Source: Phoenix dactylifera (lineage: Eukaryota; Streptophyta; Magnoliopsida; Arecales; Arecaceae). From it: 64,000 nt of DNA. Shown piece by piece: positions 12,834 through 26,200 of this stretch. The stretch covers positions 142,784-206,783 of the forward strand of contig NW_024068188.1 in assembly GCF_009389715.1 (NCBI RefSeq), in the 5' to 3' direction. The notes beneath the pieces were generated by a model. The model searched no databases, had not been told where the DNA came from, and worked only from the letters and a program-made list of their open reading frames with translations. How positions within the stretch are numbered: the stretch's first letter is position 1; every line of letters begins with the position of its first letter. Made by a program: the position numbers and the translations under genes.

Positions 12834-15800
12834 GGGCTCGCTGAGGACAAGTTAGAATGCTGCTAGAAGTGTTTTTCTCAGGTAAATTATTTGAAGACCA
12901 GGTTTGCTTTTTTTTCTAGCAATAACCAAAATAATTAATATTGGATTCCCATAGGTGAAGCAACTATCCTTGTAGAGGAAGGTCTTAACTAGGAATGAAG
13001 AATATGAAGTTCGACAGCTACCTTGAAGAGCCATCACCACAATATATTTTATGGCTTCCAAAAAAACTTTCAGCTTTTATAATGCAGCGGATATTGTGTT
13101 GTGCAATTATTATGCTTATGGCTAATTGCATCAATCATAAAGCATGTAGTTTATAGAAATTTACTCTTGAGTTCTACTTTTTTCTTTTTAATAGCAAATA
13201 CATTACATCATTTTCGCATCTTTATTCTGTAGTTTGCTTAACCAAAGCCATCACTGTACTTTGTGTGCAGCGACTTTTATGATATATCAGGTGCTGATGG
13301 AAGGGTATCAGTTGTATCTTTCACGCGAAAGAATAATTGTATCTTCTTTCACGATGTCAAATGTTGGATGGCACCTTGTGCAGATTTCAAAGCACTTCAA
13401 ACTCCACTCGTGCATCAGCCTGCAGAGATCTCAAAGCGTTTATTGTGCGATTCAATGGTGGATTCTTATGAAGGAAGGTGAATTCTTTTTTCGCACGAAA
13501 GATACAATCCGAACCCCTAACCCCTGATAGAAAGCTTAATTACCGCTGTCATTGCGTCTGCTTCGTGAGAAAGTTAAAATATGTGCTGAAGTGTTTCTTG
13601 GCTTCACTGGAATGCTAAGGAAATTGTTATAAATCTTTAGGAAGTATGGTTGGATCAGAACACGTAGATCTTGTGCGGAAACCAATTGAGAGAAATAACA
13701 AAATTTCAGAGTTAATTTTTGTAGGGAATCCCGGTGTGTTTAAATGCCTAACTTTTGCTGGGACTTTAATATGCCTAGCTTTAGTCTATGCGTCCAGCTG
13801 AGGGGAGAGTCAAAAGGGACTGAAGAAGCTCCTGATCACGGTCTGGACAGAGCGAATTGAGACTCCCTGGTCCAACTCTTCATGACTACTGCGCTTACCT
13901 GCTCTGGCTTTATAGCGGGCCAGCTTATCATCTGGTCTCCTGATGTCGGATACTAAACGTATTTGCAACGTGCAACAAAATTTGGACAAAGCCATAAAAT
14001 AACGCATCTCCGAGCGTAATTTTTTGTTGGATATCTTATAGTGCTGTGTATGAGAGCATGGAATGGAAAAGGTTTGTAATAGTAATGCTAGGTGGAAAAA
14101 AAAAAAAAGGCCACTGTGTACATTACTTGGTGTTATAACATTTTGTTATAACAAAAAATAATGTTCATTATTTTCATGTGCGCCTTACTCTAAATAAAAT
14201 ACCAGTTTCTTCTTTGAAATTCATTTTTTTTTGCATTATATTTCTCTCAAAAATGATTATGTGGTCCAAAAAATAATACTTTTGGTCAATGAAAATCAAA
14301 GGCAAGATAATATCTCTATTTCCCATTATTGTCTAATAATTTTGATATATGTCATGTGACAACCATGATAATGGTAATTATTTTGCATTAAAAGTTTCAA
14401 ATGCTATCTCTCACTTTATTTCGGACGGTATAGGATTTGACATGGGGTGGTTCAATTCCGAAAAGTATCAACCCTAGTCCAACGCCGTGTATATATATAT
14501 TTAAATTCTTGGTTCAATGAGCAATGAGTAATAGTTCTTTCCAATTTTTTTTTGAAAAATTTTATTTTTTAAGAGAAATTATAGAATTATAACTGTTGCA
14601 AGGGTCAATAATATTTTTGGTGTGGTTCCTTTCTTGCACGCCAGCTCCTGGCCGGGTCATTCTAAGGTTGGGTTTGGGTGATCTGTAGCTGATCCGATCT
14701 TAACCTGATTTATAGCAGACCTATACCGTTTTCAAGTTAGCCTACAGACTTGCTGGTGATCTGGCTCTTTTGTATCATCCGGATGAATGGTATAGCGAGG
14801 AAGTACTAAATACTATAGAAATTATATTTGAGAGCACATCTAAAACAAAAGATGGCAATAAAGGCTATATGAGTTGGATTCTGTGTTTCAATGGACACAA
14901 AGGGAAATCGCAGATTTAAAATTACTTTTGATGTAGGGATTTTGTTGAAATGGTCAAACCAAATCTTACCTGTTAAATAGTGATGCTAATAAACTAGGAT
15001 ATGTTTGGCTGGAGGGAGTTGGACTCTCGAATGAGAGCTGTTTAGTTGGAAGGAGTCCCATTTTCATTTCGATTTTACGAAAAAATAGAAATTGCCCTAA
15101 TCTCCCCCCTCTCTTCTAGTATTCAAATTCGATTTTGATTCTTATTACAAACTAAATGCATTAGAGGATACGACCATTTCTCTTTCTACCCTGATTTCGA
15201 TTCTAGTTTTGATCCAACTGCACTCTAAATTTGGTTTGTTTATTAAACAAGTAATACTAGCTCACTTGTCTAGTCCATTCAATAAACAAATTAGATTTGT
15301 TCATGCTTGAGATGATAGGATTAACTTGTTTCCACAATATGCTTAAAATGTTCTTATAATTAATTTAATAATAATTCAATCAATATATTGACCAATGTTA
15401 ATCTCCTAATTTTGTGCCCAATTAATCTATTCTTCTATATAATGTGTTATAAATGGAACAACCCTTTTAAACTCAAGCTCGATCTTTTTAGTAAATGGAT
15501 TATCTCATTAACTTGTTTATCATCTCTAATCATGCCCAATCTAAATCCGCTATCTTTTAAGTTCGGTCAGGTTAATGGGTGAAGTAGGGACTGCCATCCT
15601 TATTCTCCTGTGAGTGCACATCTGGTGTAGGTTGATGAAGATGGAATATGGCTAATTAATTATGATGGACAAGTGTTTCACCATATTTATGGTCATGATC
15701 TTCAGGTCTTTTTGAAGGCACATCGTTAACACTTTGAGCCATGCCTATAAATGGCTCATGATCTAAAATAATGACGCATTAAATCGTTCTATAATTGTTT

Positions 15801-16320
15801 TAAATTTATAAAAAATATAAAAAATATCAATTATCGTAGAAGGGATGAGCTTATATCACGAGATAAATTTTTTCCGTATTTGGTTTGGAAAATAAATTAG
15901 ATGACATAGGGGGGATAGAATGCACTTAATACATATTGAACTTTACAATAATCTGAATTTTACCACAAAAATAAAATTACCGTTCCATTCTTTTTTAAGA
16001 GTGTATAGGAAAAGTAAAAGAGTAAAATGGTAATTGGGATAAACTACGGGATGGAATAAGCTTATTCCACCCTACGATAGTCCACTCTTGATATAGAACT
16101 GGTTTATAACACAAGTGAGAGGGAATAACCTCGTGGGCATTATAAAGGGAATACTCCTATTCCATCAGTCAAGATGTTTGGTACGACCAGTGAGGGAATA
16201 GGGATATCTCCCGATTTTATTCCCCATCCAACCATCCAAGAGAAACGGTTCGGATCAACCGCGTATCGGGCGAATAGAATGCCAAATCCAACACCAAGAA
16301 CCGGCGGCACAACGGACAGC
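12834..16320. other. MCTS1 3' flank and intergenic DNA
   Basis: The first several hundred bases are presumably 3' UTR; no polyadenylation site was assigned. Beyond that the DNA is AT-rich. 15230-15600 resembles the repeat-like DNA at the left end of the window. 14990-15230 and 15880-16190 have MITE-like words such as 'atgtttgg' and a palindromic 'ggaataagcttattcc', but I could not pair terminal repeats. No gene is recognised. Confidence 0.4.
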
Positions 16321-16327
16321 ACCCTTC

Positions 16328-16335
16328 TATAAATA
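16328..16335 (+). promoter_or_regulatory. TATA box of the eL18 gene
   Basis: TATAAATA lies 110 bases upstream of the eL18 ATG. This predicts transcription start near 16360-16370, leaving a short 5' UTR of about 70-80 nt. Confidence 0.6.
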
Positions 16336-16372
16336 CCCCCCGATAGAAGGGCCAAAGGGGGCGAGGCGAGGG

Positions 16373-16390
16373 TGGGCCGCTCAAACCCTA
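16373..16390 (+). promoter_or_regulatory. Site II (TGGGCC) and telo-box (AAACCCTA) of the eL18 gene
   Basis: TGGGCC at 16373-16378 is followed by AAACCCTA at 16383-16390. The pair site II plus telo-box is a known hallmark of plant ribosomal-protein promoters and leaders, linked to TCP and Myb-like factors and to growth-dependent expression. Here both lie downstream of the TATA box, so they probably fall at or just after the transcription start. Confidence 0.65.
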
Positions 16391-16437
16391 GAACTGTAGC
16401 CGCCGCAGAGGGCCGTGGAGGGGGAGGAGCTCTCGCC

Positions 16438-19400
16438 ATGGTAACATCGTTCTCTTTCCCCAAACACGGAACCCTAACCTTTTCTCTCTCTCTTCTCTGT
16501 CTCTTCTTATCCCTTGCTTTCTTCCTTCTTCGTTCGTCGCAGGGTATCGATCTCATCGCCGGCGGCAGGAGCAAGAAGGCTAGGCGCACTGCGCCAAAGT
16601 CCGACGATGTCTACCTCAAGCTCCTCGTCAAGGTGAGCTCAGCTCTGAACGTGTCCGTTTGCAGTGGATCTGGTCTTTACGCCATCTTTTAGATTGCATT
16701 TGATGGAATTATTGAGCCGATGGATACGTTTGTTTGCTCTCTTTGATCAGTTGTATAGGTTTCTGGTGCGAAGGACGGGGAGCAAGTTCAATGCGGTGAT
16801 CCTTAAACGGCTCTTTATGAGCAAGATCAACAGGCCCCCCATCTCCCTCAAAAGGCTCGTCACCTTTATGCAAGGAAAGGTTGGTCTCCACTGATTTCCC
16901 GTATTTATAGTTTTTGTTATTTGATAAAACAAAAGTTTTGATTTTTAGATGGGTGGATTTTTACTGGTAGTGTTATTACTTTGAATCAGGACGATAAGAT
17001 TGCAGTGATTGTTGGTACGGTGACAGATGATAAGAGGGTTTACGAGGTCCCGGCCATGAAGGTGACTGCTTTAAGGTTTACGGAGACGGCTAGGGCAAGG
17101 ATCCTCAAGGCTGGAGGAGAATGTTTGACCTTTGATCAGCTTGCCCTCCAATCTCCTCTTGGGCAGAACACGGTATATACTATATTGCACGCTTCCTGTA
17201 CATGCGCTTTTCCTTTTGATTTAATTGGAGAAAGGAAGAAAAATGGTTGCTTTGTTTGTTATTCGGCTTGTAAGATGGGTTTAATTGTTCTACTAGCCTG
17301 AACCTATATACTGTTTGAGTGAGGTATAAGAACGATACAATTGTATCTACAAAGCACTAGAGAAACATGCAAACGATTGAAAATTTTGGCTATATTTAGA
17401 TGTGGATATTTGCAATTTCAAGGTGATAATCTGCAATTCTATTACTAGCTTCTGGGTTATGAGGATTTTTGCTTATTCTGGACTTGGTTTGGCCGTGTGG
17501 TCTTCTCCAAATTTTTCAATATCTTCTTTTGAGCCTATATGCACACACATCTACCACCTCAAAAAATGTATTCTTTTTAATTCTTTGGCTTTCTGCAATC
17601 ACATTATTGCCATGTTCCAAGATCGAGTCTTAATGGTGGTTGCTGTCTTTTTATGTGACTTACCTTTCAACACTAGCTAGATTGTTGAAGCAGTGAAGAT
17701 ATTGCTCTTTAAAACCCAGCTCATTATGAGGTCTTCCATCCATTGGAAGGTCAAGGAACAGAGTTCATATTGATATCTGAGATTAACACAAAGTCGAGAA
17801 ATTTTATTCGTTTTTCTTTACTTGATGTTTATTTTGGTTTGATTCCCTATGATGTTTGTCTAAGCCATGCTAATGCTGATGTGCATTGATGAACTCATTA
17901 AATGTTATACTGAGGGAATCACTCCTTTATTTTCAGTTGCGTGATTTGGATTGCCATTTAAAGAAAATTTTGCTGTTCTTATTAATAATATTTTGGAATA
18001 AATGCATGATCCACAATGCTGAAGAAAAGCACAGTCGAAGTCGTCATGTGTCTTTTTGATCAGTCTAGACTAGTTGAGTCAAGACTGCTTATATTGGTTT
18101 GATGTTTGATTGCTACGAATGCATTATACATTTTTAGACTAAACTGATCAATTGGATGGCTCTTAGATTCTCAGCAGTACGGTTGACTTACATCCCTTGG
18201 TCTATGATGAATATTGAATATCTGTCCTTAAAATGAGGAGAATGGACATTCAAATATCTTTGGATTCCATAATCAGGATTTCTGTTTCTTAGATGCCCAA
18301 CCTCACTTGATAGTATATGTTTCAGCTTAATCTGCCGTCTTTACATGAAATGTTGCCGACTGTTGATCTTGCTAATTTTATTCCTTAATGTCTTTCAAAT
18401 GTTTCCCCCCAAGCCTTACTCCTGAAGCTTATGATACTTCAGGCTATAATAATTGAAGCAATGATGATATTGTTTTAATCCCAGCTCATTATGAGAACTT
18501 CCATCTAATGGAATGTCAAGGAATGGATACCAAAACATTATCTGAGCTAAATGCCTCATTCCTTCTAGCATTTATTTTTTGTTGTATTTTTCTGTTTATT
18601 TGCATCTGCTAGAGATAATTTTATTTAAATTAACTTAGCTCTTGTGGGTTTTGGATGACTCTTCCCATATTCTGATCTAAAAGAACTGTATGCTTTTTTA
18701 GCGTGGCTGGTCTTTCGATTTATTCTTTCTTCAAAGTGACTCTCGAGTTTTATTAATTTATTGTTTTGGATGACTTTCAAGTTTTTGTAGTATTTCTTTC
18801 TGATTCTTTTTCTATCTTGTGAAATCTGATTCTTGATTATTCCTTCGCCTTCAAGCTTAAAATTTTGGACGAAACTGATGTTTGGTTTAGCTGATCTTGG
18901 AGAGATCAATATATGATAGTATATATAATCAATAAAAAATATCAATAATTCTATATTTGTCACTTCATTTTCTATAACAAACACTATAATTTCTGGTATA
19001 ACTAAGTATAACATAGGCACGAGGCAGCATTTCTTTTATCAAAATATGTTGGGAGGGGCTTTGCTTTTCAGGTTTTTACTTGATGCTTGAATGTACTGTT
19101 GCTGCAGTCATGCTTCATACCGAATATATTTGATCTCTTAAGACTTGCTTTAGTTCTCGTTAAATGGCTACCAAATATGATGGTCGTAGATGACCGTCGA
19201 CTATTAGTGCTGCAGTAAGGAAGATTGCTGGACGGCAGCATTTTGTCAAGACTTGCATGTTTCTAACAGTTGCATGAAATTACAGGTTCTCCTCAGGGGT
19301 CCAAAGAATGCTAGGGAAGCTGTGAAGCACTTCGGTAAAGCTCCAGGAGTTCCACACAGCCATACTAAGCCTTATGTCCGTTCCAAGGGAAGAAAATTTG

Positions 19401-19444
19401 AGAAGGCCAGAGGAAGAAGGAACAGCAGAGGATTTAGGGTTTAG
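16438..19444 (+). CDS. RPL18: 60S ribosomal protein L18 (eL18), 5 coding exons
   Basis: Coding exons are 16438-16440 (ATG only), 16543-16632, 16751-16879, 16990-17172 and 19286-19444. All boundaries are GT-AG and phase 0, giving 187 aa, the usual eukaryotic length. Diagnostic blocks are [65 protein letters not shown] and the basic C-terminus [19 protein letters not shown]. The product is a structural protein of the large ribosomal subunit. The first intron follows the initiator codon directly, an arrangement seen in plant ribosomal-protein genes. Intron 4 (2113 bp) is long compared with the other three (102-118 bp) and carries an internal duplication. The gene looks intact, with housekeeping promoter motifs just upstream. 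Confidence 0.97.
17681..18555. repeat. Diverged direct repeat in eL18 intron 4
   Basis: A block of about 105 bp at 17685-17790 recurs at about 18450-18555 in the same orientation. Shared words include 'cccagctcattatgag', 'cttccatc' and 'atctgag'. The copies differ by many substitutions and small indels, so the duplication is old. No coding capacity. Confidence 0.55.
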
Positions 19445-21755
19445 GTCAGATTGTCTTGTTTTTATTCCAAAGGATGAAGTAATGGTAATGTTTTTACCAG
19501 GGAGGATTATTATCATGAAAATTTTTGTTGTGTTTCAATTTTGGGTACAATTTTAATTAGTCTGGCAGGTATTTTCATTTCCCCCTCTGAATGCATATCA
19601 CTATCAGAAACGTTAAGAACCTTTTAAGTTTGGATTGTGGTGCACGTTTTGCTTCCTAACATCTGTGACATGGTGTCTTTTCCCTTTTTTGGTCCTACAG
19701 TCTCCTTTGTGTTGACATGCATAGTCGTATAAACTAGCGTACACGTTTTTGGCTGGCACATCCATTGCTGAAAGAGAGGTAATTATATTTCTTGCCTGCA
19801 AAGGATGCATAATTGTTCAGTGTACTCGTTTTTAGTTTAAATGTCAGGCCACTGAGATTGTTTGTGGTCTGTGAGGTGATTTGGTTCTTAAGATATGCTG
19901 TGATGTATTTTTTTTCCTTAAGTTATGCTATGATGATTTTAATTACTCTTGAGTAAATGCAAAATTGGGCGACTGGATGAGGTTTGGAGTAACAACACTT
20001 GTAACTACCACTGGGGCTGAATGTTTTTAGGAATTTTTGACATATTAGTCTCTTTTCTAATACAGTGCCACAAGAACCTCCTTTTGTTCTTTAAATAGAC
20101 GAGTCATCTGATTTTAAGTAAGTGGGAGGGACAATGTTGGGCTGTTTAACTTATGATTGGTATCTATTTAATGGTGATTGTATTTTTTACTTTTACTATG
20201 ATATTAAAAAAATGTTAATACTATAGGGGAGGATAGTAGATAGTATTTGCTTATTTATTATAATAATTAATACAGCACATATTCCTTTCTAAGAAAGAAG
20301 AGAAAGAGGGAGTCTCTCTTATAATGGCTCTCTCGTGGATCTCGCTTTACCAAAATGAAAAAAAAAAAGAGAATTCAGTTAGAGATTTCTTGGAGTCCTG
20401 TTTGCCCAGTTCCAAAAGATCTTATTATATGGATTAGACAAAAGATTTGAATCATAGCCATTGTTAGATAATCAACTAATCAGTCATTTTACAGATGTTA
20501 GAATCTAATATTCTAATAACATAGAACGCTTATTTTTGAGAAATTCACACAAATGGCTGTGGAAATTATTGTATGATCTCAAGTGCCGAGGCAAGAGTTT
20601 AAGATGTTAACAGCTGAATGAAGCTAATCACACCTTGTTGCTAACTTAAATTGTCATATTTTAAAGTGATCACTGAGCATTTGTTTGGCTTGCATCGCCA
20701 CCTACCCGTTGGGTAAGAGGCGGAGAGTTTTAGCAGATTGGGATTTCGGGTTTGGAGTGTTTAAGATTTGTGTCAGGCATGCTCTAATGGATGATGTCCT
20801 GAGAGAGGATCAATCATTCTTTCGCTCGAAAAATAGAACCGGAACCCTCCTAGTTTTAATGTGACATCCACAAGTGAAAAGTTTTTTTTTTTTTTTTTTT
20901 GGTTGAGGGTGGAGGTGGATGTTTTCTAGATTTTCTGATGATGCCTGCATAGCATAAGTGCTCTGGAGGATAAAAGAAAGTTGAGGCATCACCTTTGGAA
21001 AAAAAAAATCAGGGACTAAATTGTATCCAAGTGGAGCCCGAAAACAACCCCATTCGCCCACCAGGTAAAAAAAATCCCATTTCAACCTCATTTCTTTCCT
21101 TTCCTTGAGATACTTATATGTGCTCATGCATTTTACTCATTTAAATTTCACTCAACATACTTGGCTTTGGTTTCATGACCTATCACCAAGCAAGCAACTA
21201 TAAAGCCCCCATTTTTCCCTTCGAAGGACAAACTGAAACCGTATTCAATTCCCAAGTGCACCTGAAATTATCATGCCCCAATTGCTTGGGTGTCAAGCCC
21301 TCGCTCTTCAAAAGCTATACCACTTTCTTTTTACTCTCGTAGTCTTTCCCTGGTTTACACTGCTCGTATCAGTTTTGTCCCGTGAGATTGGAGTCCTCGG
21401 ACTTCTTGATCTCCCGGTCTCTCTATCATCTTCTCTCATATCTTATCCCAACTAATCGACATGTCGTCAGATCCATTAATCAGGCCCAAACTGACCCATA
21501 GATGGCTCTAATTTTAACTTGAAAACTACAATTCGACCAGGAGCTATAGCTGAAAATTCTACTTCCAAGCTCAGCACAGATGGAATTTCCCATGTTTAAT
21601 TGAGTACCACATCAAAACAAAATGCAAGTGATAATTACAGAACCAATCAGAACATATATCTTTCAATTGTAATTGTGTCATTTATATCGGTTATACTTAA
21701 TTCAGGTTCGACAAAATTGATTTGAATAAAATGGAGGGCAACAAGAGTGATCTTC
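19445..21755. other. eL18 3' flank and intergenic DNA
   Basis: It presumably starts with the eL18 3' UTR. The rest is AT-rich with an A-rich tract near 20360 and a T run near 20883-20900. A CT-rich stretch at 21270-21450 gives only short open frames. No gene is recognised. Confidence 0.4.
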
Positions 21756-21970
21756 GAATATCAGAACTCATATATGCAGTCAGAGATCTCATCTAGTTTT
21801 TCCTGGTTAACGAATGAAATGGCCCACTCCTTCCTTTAATGTAGTCTCTTTCGAAGAAATCCTGAAGAAATGCATCATCTCTTTTGAAACCACCCTAGCA
21901 ATGTAGTCTTGGATATGGTATGGTAATGCTATTTGGACCCCAGTCCAAGGTGCTGTGAGCTCCCAGATAG
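21756..21970 (-). pseudogene. Decayed soluble epoxide hydrolase fragment (last exon)
   Basis: Read on the minus strand this resembles the final exon of the two intact epoxide hydrolases. It keeps the stretch encoding WELTAPWTG (about 21938-21965), the 'gactacat' segment, and the end region that carries the family's catalytic His segment. An internal stretch that should encode the third catalytic Asp (VGxxDL) is missing, and frameshifts break the frame. It lies 1.25 kb downstream of the stop of the first intact gene, in the same orientation. It is therefore the remnant of a third tandem copy. I found no remains of its other exons. Confidence 0.75.
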
Positions 21971-23216
21971 GGCACATCAGTTATGAAGTCATCAATGGAT
22001 CTGAATTCCCAAAATAAATGAATACAGAGGAATAACAAGTAGAATTTTATGTAGCAAAAAGCGTGAGTGTAAAATAAATTTAATCTATTCAACTACTTCA
22101 ACCATTTCCAAACACCTCATATCATTTCTAAGGCATACGATTATCTTACGGATGATTCTCGCCCAATGCCTCTTAAAATGGGTTTCGTAGATACAAATGC
22201 GTCTTTTTTTTCTTCTATTGGGCCAATGGAAATTCTCACTGCCCCTACCGTACCGCATGTCCCGGGTTGAGCCCTGAACTTTGACTGCAGACTAGAAGGT
22301 GATCATTTAGCTTTGTTATCGCCTGTTGATTTCCCAATGGAGCAACAAATCCTACATGGAGATGATCAAGGTGATCCCTTAGAGGACCCAGGCGCCTCTG
22401 GTTGGACCATTCATATTGGGCTGCTTGTCCCATGACATATATCACTTTTCTTGCAAGTCATGGCATTTTTAGCAAATCACTGTTGCGAGATCACCTGGCT
22501 AAAATACATTCTTTACTACTCTTCATGGTGTTTCAAATACCCAACCCATGAGATTACATTGTGACAGCCAAGCCGCTCTTCATGTAGCTGCAAACCGAGT
22601 TTTGGATGAATGGACCAACATATTTAGACTGCTATTTGGTTTGTGAAAAGATTCAATCGGGTCAACTTGTTACACATCTCCACCCTCTAGCTTGAGACAT
22701 GCTAGCTTGAGACTACCATCATGCCATGGAATGTTGTGAGTAGAAACTTCACATGCTAGTCCTTGCTATTCAATGTACTACTATGAAATGGGATGGCTGC
22801 CATTATTGTATAGGATGGCGTGAGAAGAAATTTGCCCTTGTTTATTTTACAAATATCTTGATATTTTTCCATCTTTATATAACAACCACATTTGTGCTTT
22901 CCTCCAATTTTGCGTAAAAGCCGTAGCCCTGCATCTTTTGTTTTCACTCAATTTCATCAATCTTGAGAGTATGATCATTCTGTACGATTATAAGTATACA
23001 CATCGATGAAAAGTTCACTAGCATTGAACATGAAAAGTTCGCATGCTCAATGCTAGTTATCTTCTTACATTCTGTATGCCTTACCAAAATAAGATTAAAT
23101 CTAATTCATGTAAGTAAAGAAAAAATAGTGATCATATGATTAAGAAGATACTAATTAATGACAAAGGTCACACGACTAAATTATGCATGCATCGCAGAGC
23201 CTGCTGGCTAAGCAAT
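21971..23216. other. Intergenic DNA between pseudogene and epoxide hydrolase 1
   Basis: No gene is recognised. A patch at about 22230-22440 is less AT-rich than its surroundings and has an open minus frame without similarity that I recognise. The last part must contain the 3' UTR of the hydrolase gene. Confidence 0.35.
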
Positions 23217-26200
23217 TCAGAATTTCTGAATGAACTCATAGATGTGATCAGTGATCTCCTGTGGCTTCTCCTGGTTAATGAAGTGCCCTGCGCCTTCTAT
23301 GACAACTACATCCTCTAAGAAAGGTACATCTCTTTCGAAGCCGCCCTTGTGTATATAGTCTTTAACCCCTGGAATGTTGTATATCAGATCCTGATTCCCC
23401 ACAATAAACTTAACAGGAACTTTAATCTGCATCCCAGTCCATGGTGCTGTGAGCTCCCAATTTCTGCACATGTACCGTTGAGTTATCTAAGATGCACTTA
23501 AGACAGTATAATAAAAATGAAAGATTTGAAGTCAAATCCATAAATCCGAGCACAACAAAGGAGCATTGTTGCGAAAAATCTCCTTGTCTCGAATGATACA
23601 CAAAACTGATCTAATAAAATTGGAGAGTCATTAACAAGGCAGAACAATGGATTACTACTTGTTGTGTAGACCAAATCAGAGCGATTCATGTGAGTTAAGA
23701 AAATCATCTGGCTAGAATGATATACAACATTCACTGAATCAATTAGAAACCGAGTACTTTGCTGCTTACTGAATGGAAGAATCTTTAAGTGATTTGAAGT
23801 ATCTTGATTTTCTCTAGTTCTATCTATTTTCATATATCTAGACCTTTTTTTTTTAAGAAAAAAGAGAGACATAGCAAAGAATCTTCTTGGATCATGTCCA
23901 ACTTTTTCTTAAAAGAATAGACAAGAACTTTAAGATGTGAGTCAATGCTTGAACATTAAAAGAACAGATTTCTCTTAAGACCTGCAGAAGGCCTGGAGAG
24001 AAAGGAAAAAGGAAAGAAAAGATTTTAATTAGATGTCAAGGAATACATCTTTTTTTCTCAGGGTGACTAATGGTAGAAAAAGGCATGGATCAAGTGATTA
24101 AGTGCAAGGTTACCCTATAAGATATGAAGAAGGAAAAATACCTTAGCAGCTAACCATAAAATGCACCCTAGTGATTGAAGACTACCAATCCTAAGACCAT
24201 GCAGCATAATGATCATGCAACTCATACTTAAGATAAACCACGCCTTTAATTAAATCAGCCTTTATGAATGCATACAAGTCCAAAGCTCGGTAGTAGTTCA
24301 ATCCTCCGGTGAAGCCTGACTTATCAAATTTGCTAGCAAAATAGTCGACGTCCTCTTCTGACAACCAAGAAGGCAGGGTAATTTCCTTATCAGGGGAAGC
24401 TGCAAACCCATTCTCCTTGGGCACAATAACAGGGGCTGGATCATGATAAGTCAAGAACTTCTTGATCACCAAAGCAGTAGGAATGCGAGCAAATTCAGCT
24501 TCGGTTCGACCGGGTTCCTGCAAATAGTTAGATAAATTTTGCTGCTTAGAAATTTATGGAGGAATAAGAACAATAAAGTCGTCATATTACATCCCTGGAG
24601 GAGTTTCTAATAAGCATAGATAATTTACCACACAGAAGAAAATAAAGGATTTGCTATAAAGTCTTATCAAATTTCAAAAGCTTGTGATATTATGCTCTAG
24701 CAAATGGGAGAAGCCTCACAACTAGTTTGGAGTACCGAGTTAGAAGATTCTATGAAAAGAAAATAATGCTCTGTAAGAAACAAGAGCCCCTTCAGCTTTC
24801 AGAGTAGCTACTAACGATTCGCTTTTTTACAAATCAAAATCAAAATCAAAATCATTTCATGTTTCGAAACACTTAGTTCGTAAGGCACAATATCAATCAG
24901 CACTGATTATGTTGATGACATAGGAAGCAAAGTCCTACCAGGACCAATCCTACTATGACTTCATTAGAACCCTCCAAATAGGATCAGGAGCTCTCTATGA
25001 GAAATCAAGGCACCTCTTTAATCCAACCTCATATATCATCATAAATCTTGATCACTCCTACAACATGCACAGGAAAATGCCTAGTGGTCAATGGTCAAAG
25101 AAATGAAAAGAAACACTCAATATCTTTTTTTTTTTTAACAAGTTTCATTAATGATATTTTATGTAGCATTCTGGATGGGACAGTTTGACTTTTGAGAAAT
25201 AAATACATGCAGGTATACTCTCAGCTTAAGAATATATCATCACATGTATTTCCACTCTTTTAATACAATTCTAATGATATATTCTGGCAGAATTCTAATG
25301 ATAAATGGTACATCAGCAAGTGTAGGTTGTAGCATGGTCTCGAAACCAAATAAATAAGCATGTAGAGGACCAAGAAAAAAAAAAAGGCAAAATATTTGAT
25401 TAATGCTGTGGTAACTTGGAAATATAGCTCTGAAACCTGATGTATTAATTACTTTTTTCAATTGGCATTATGAAACGTACCATATGATGAAATTAAACGA
25501 AGGTGCAAGTCAGCCAAGTGATTCTTTTGAGTGAGATTTCCGAGCTAGTGTATCATTGCTCAAAATATTTACTTGGGACCGTTCATCCAAGTTCCAACTC
25601 TCTTTTTTCACAGTGGCTCCACTCCAGTTCAACGAAACAATTGATGAATTATATTACAACAAGATTGTTAAATAGCAAAGGCTTCTTATTGGATTTCTTC
25701 CTCGTACTACAGCAACCACTAGGATGTGAATTGCTAAGATGTGATCGGCTAAAGTTGGGACCACCTCACCAAGAATGCACTTCAAAGTACTCATAGAAAG
25801 TCCAATATATTATGAATCCAAGATCCAAACTTACAACAGAAAGTTGGACAACATTAATTGATTCAGATCCACCTACCCAGCACCCAACAACCAAAGACCC
25901 TCAGAACTAGACAATCCCCCCACTCCAACTTCATCCTTTGCAATAGAATTTTTTTCACACTTGACCAAGGTTTTCAATAAATAATGTAATTTCAACTGTC
26001 ATCAACTAGCCCTCAAAATAAAAAATGACAGTAAAATAGAGACTTCATTTGATTACTCCTCTGTTCGAAAAAGAACTACTAGAGCTTTAAAATACATCAA
26101 ACATTATTTTTATCATATGAACATTAATAACACCAAATGAAAAAAAATAAATCATCATCTTTCCGGTTATATATTACTGGTTACAGAATGGGATAATAAC

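Noticed and set aside
14990-15235. Possible second Tourist-like MITE ('ggatatgtttggctggagg')
   Set aside because: The right terminus does not form a convincing inverted repeat and no target duplication was found.
16140-16589. 149-codon minus-strand frame over the eL18 promoter and first exons
   Set aside because: It is the antisense shadow of eL18 sequence and its GC-rich leader, with no recognisable domain.
13484-20855. Similar words at 13484-13530 and 20808-20850 ('ttctttcgc.cgaaa.ata.aa.ccg.aaccc')
   Set aside because: A real short similarity is possible, but the shared stretch is too short and I could not extend it into an element.
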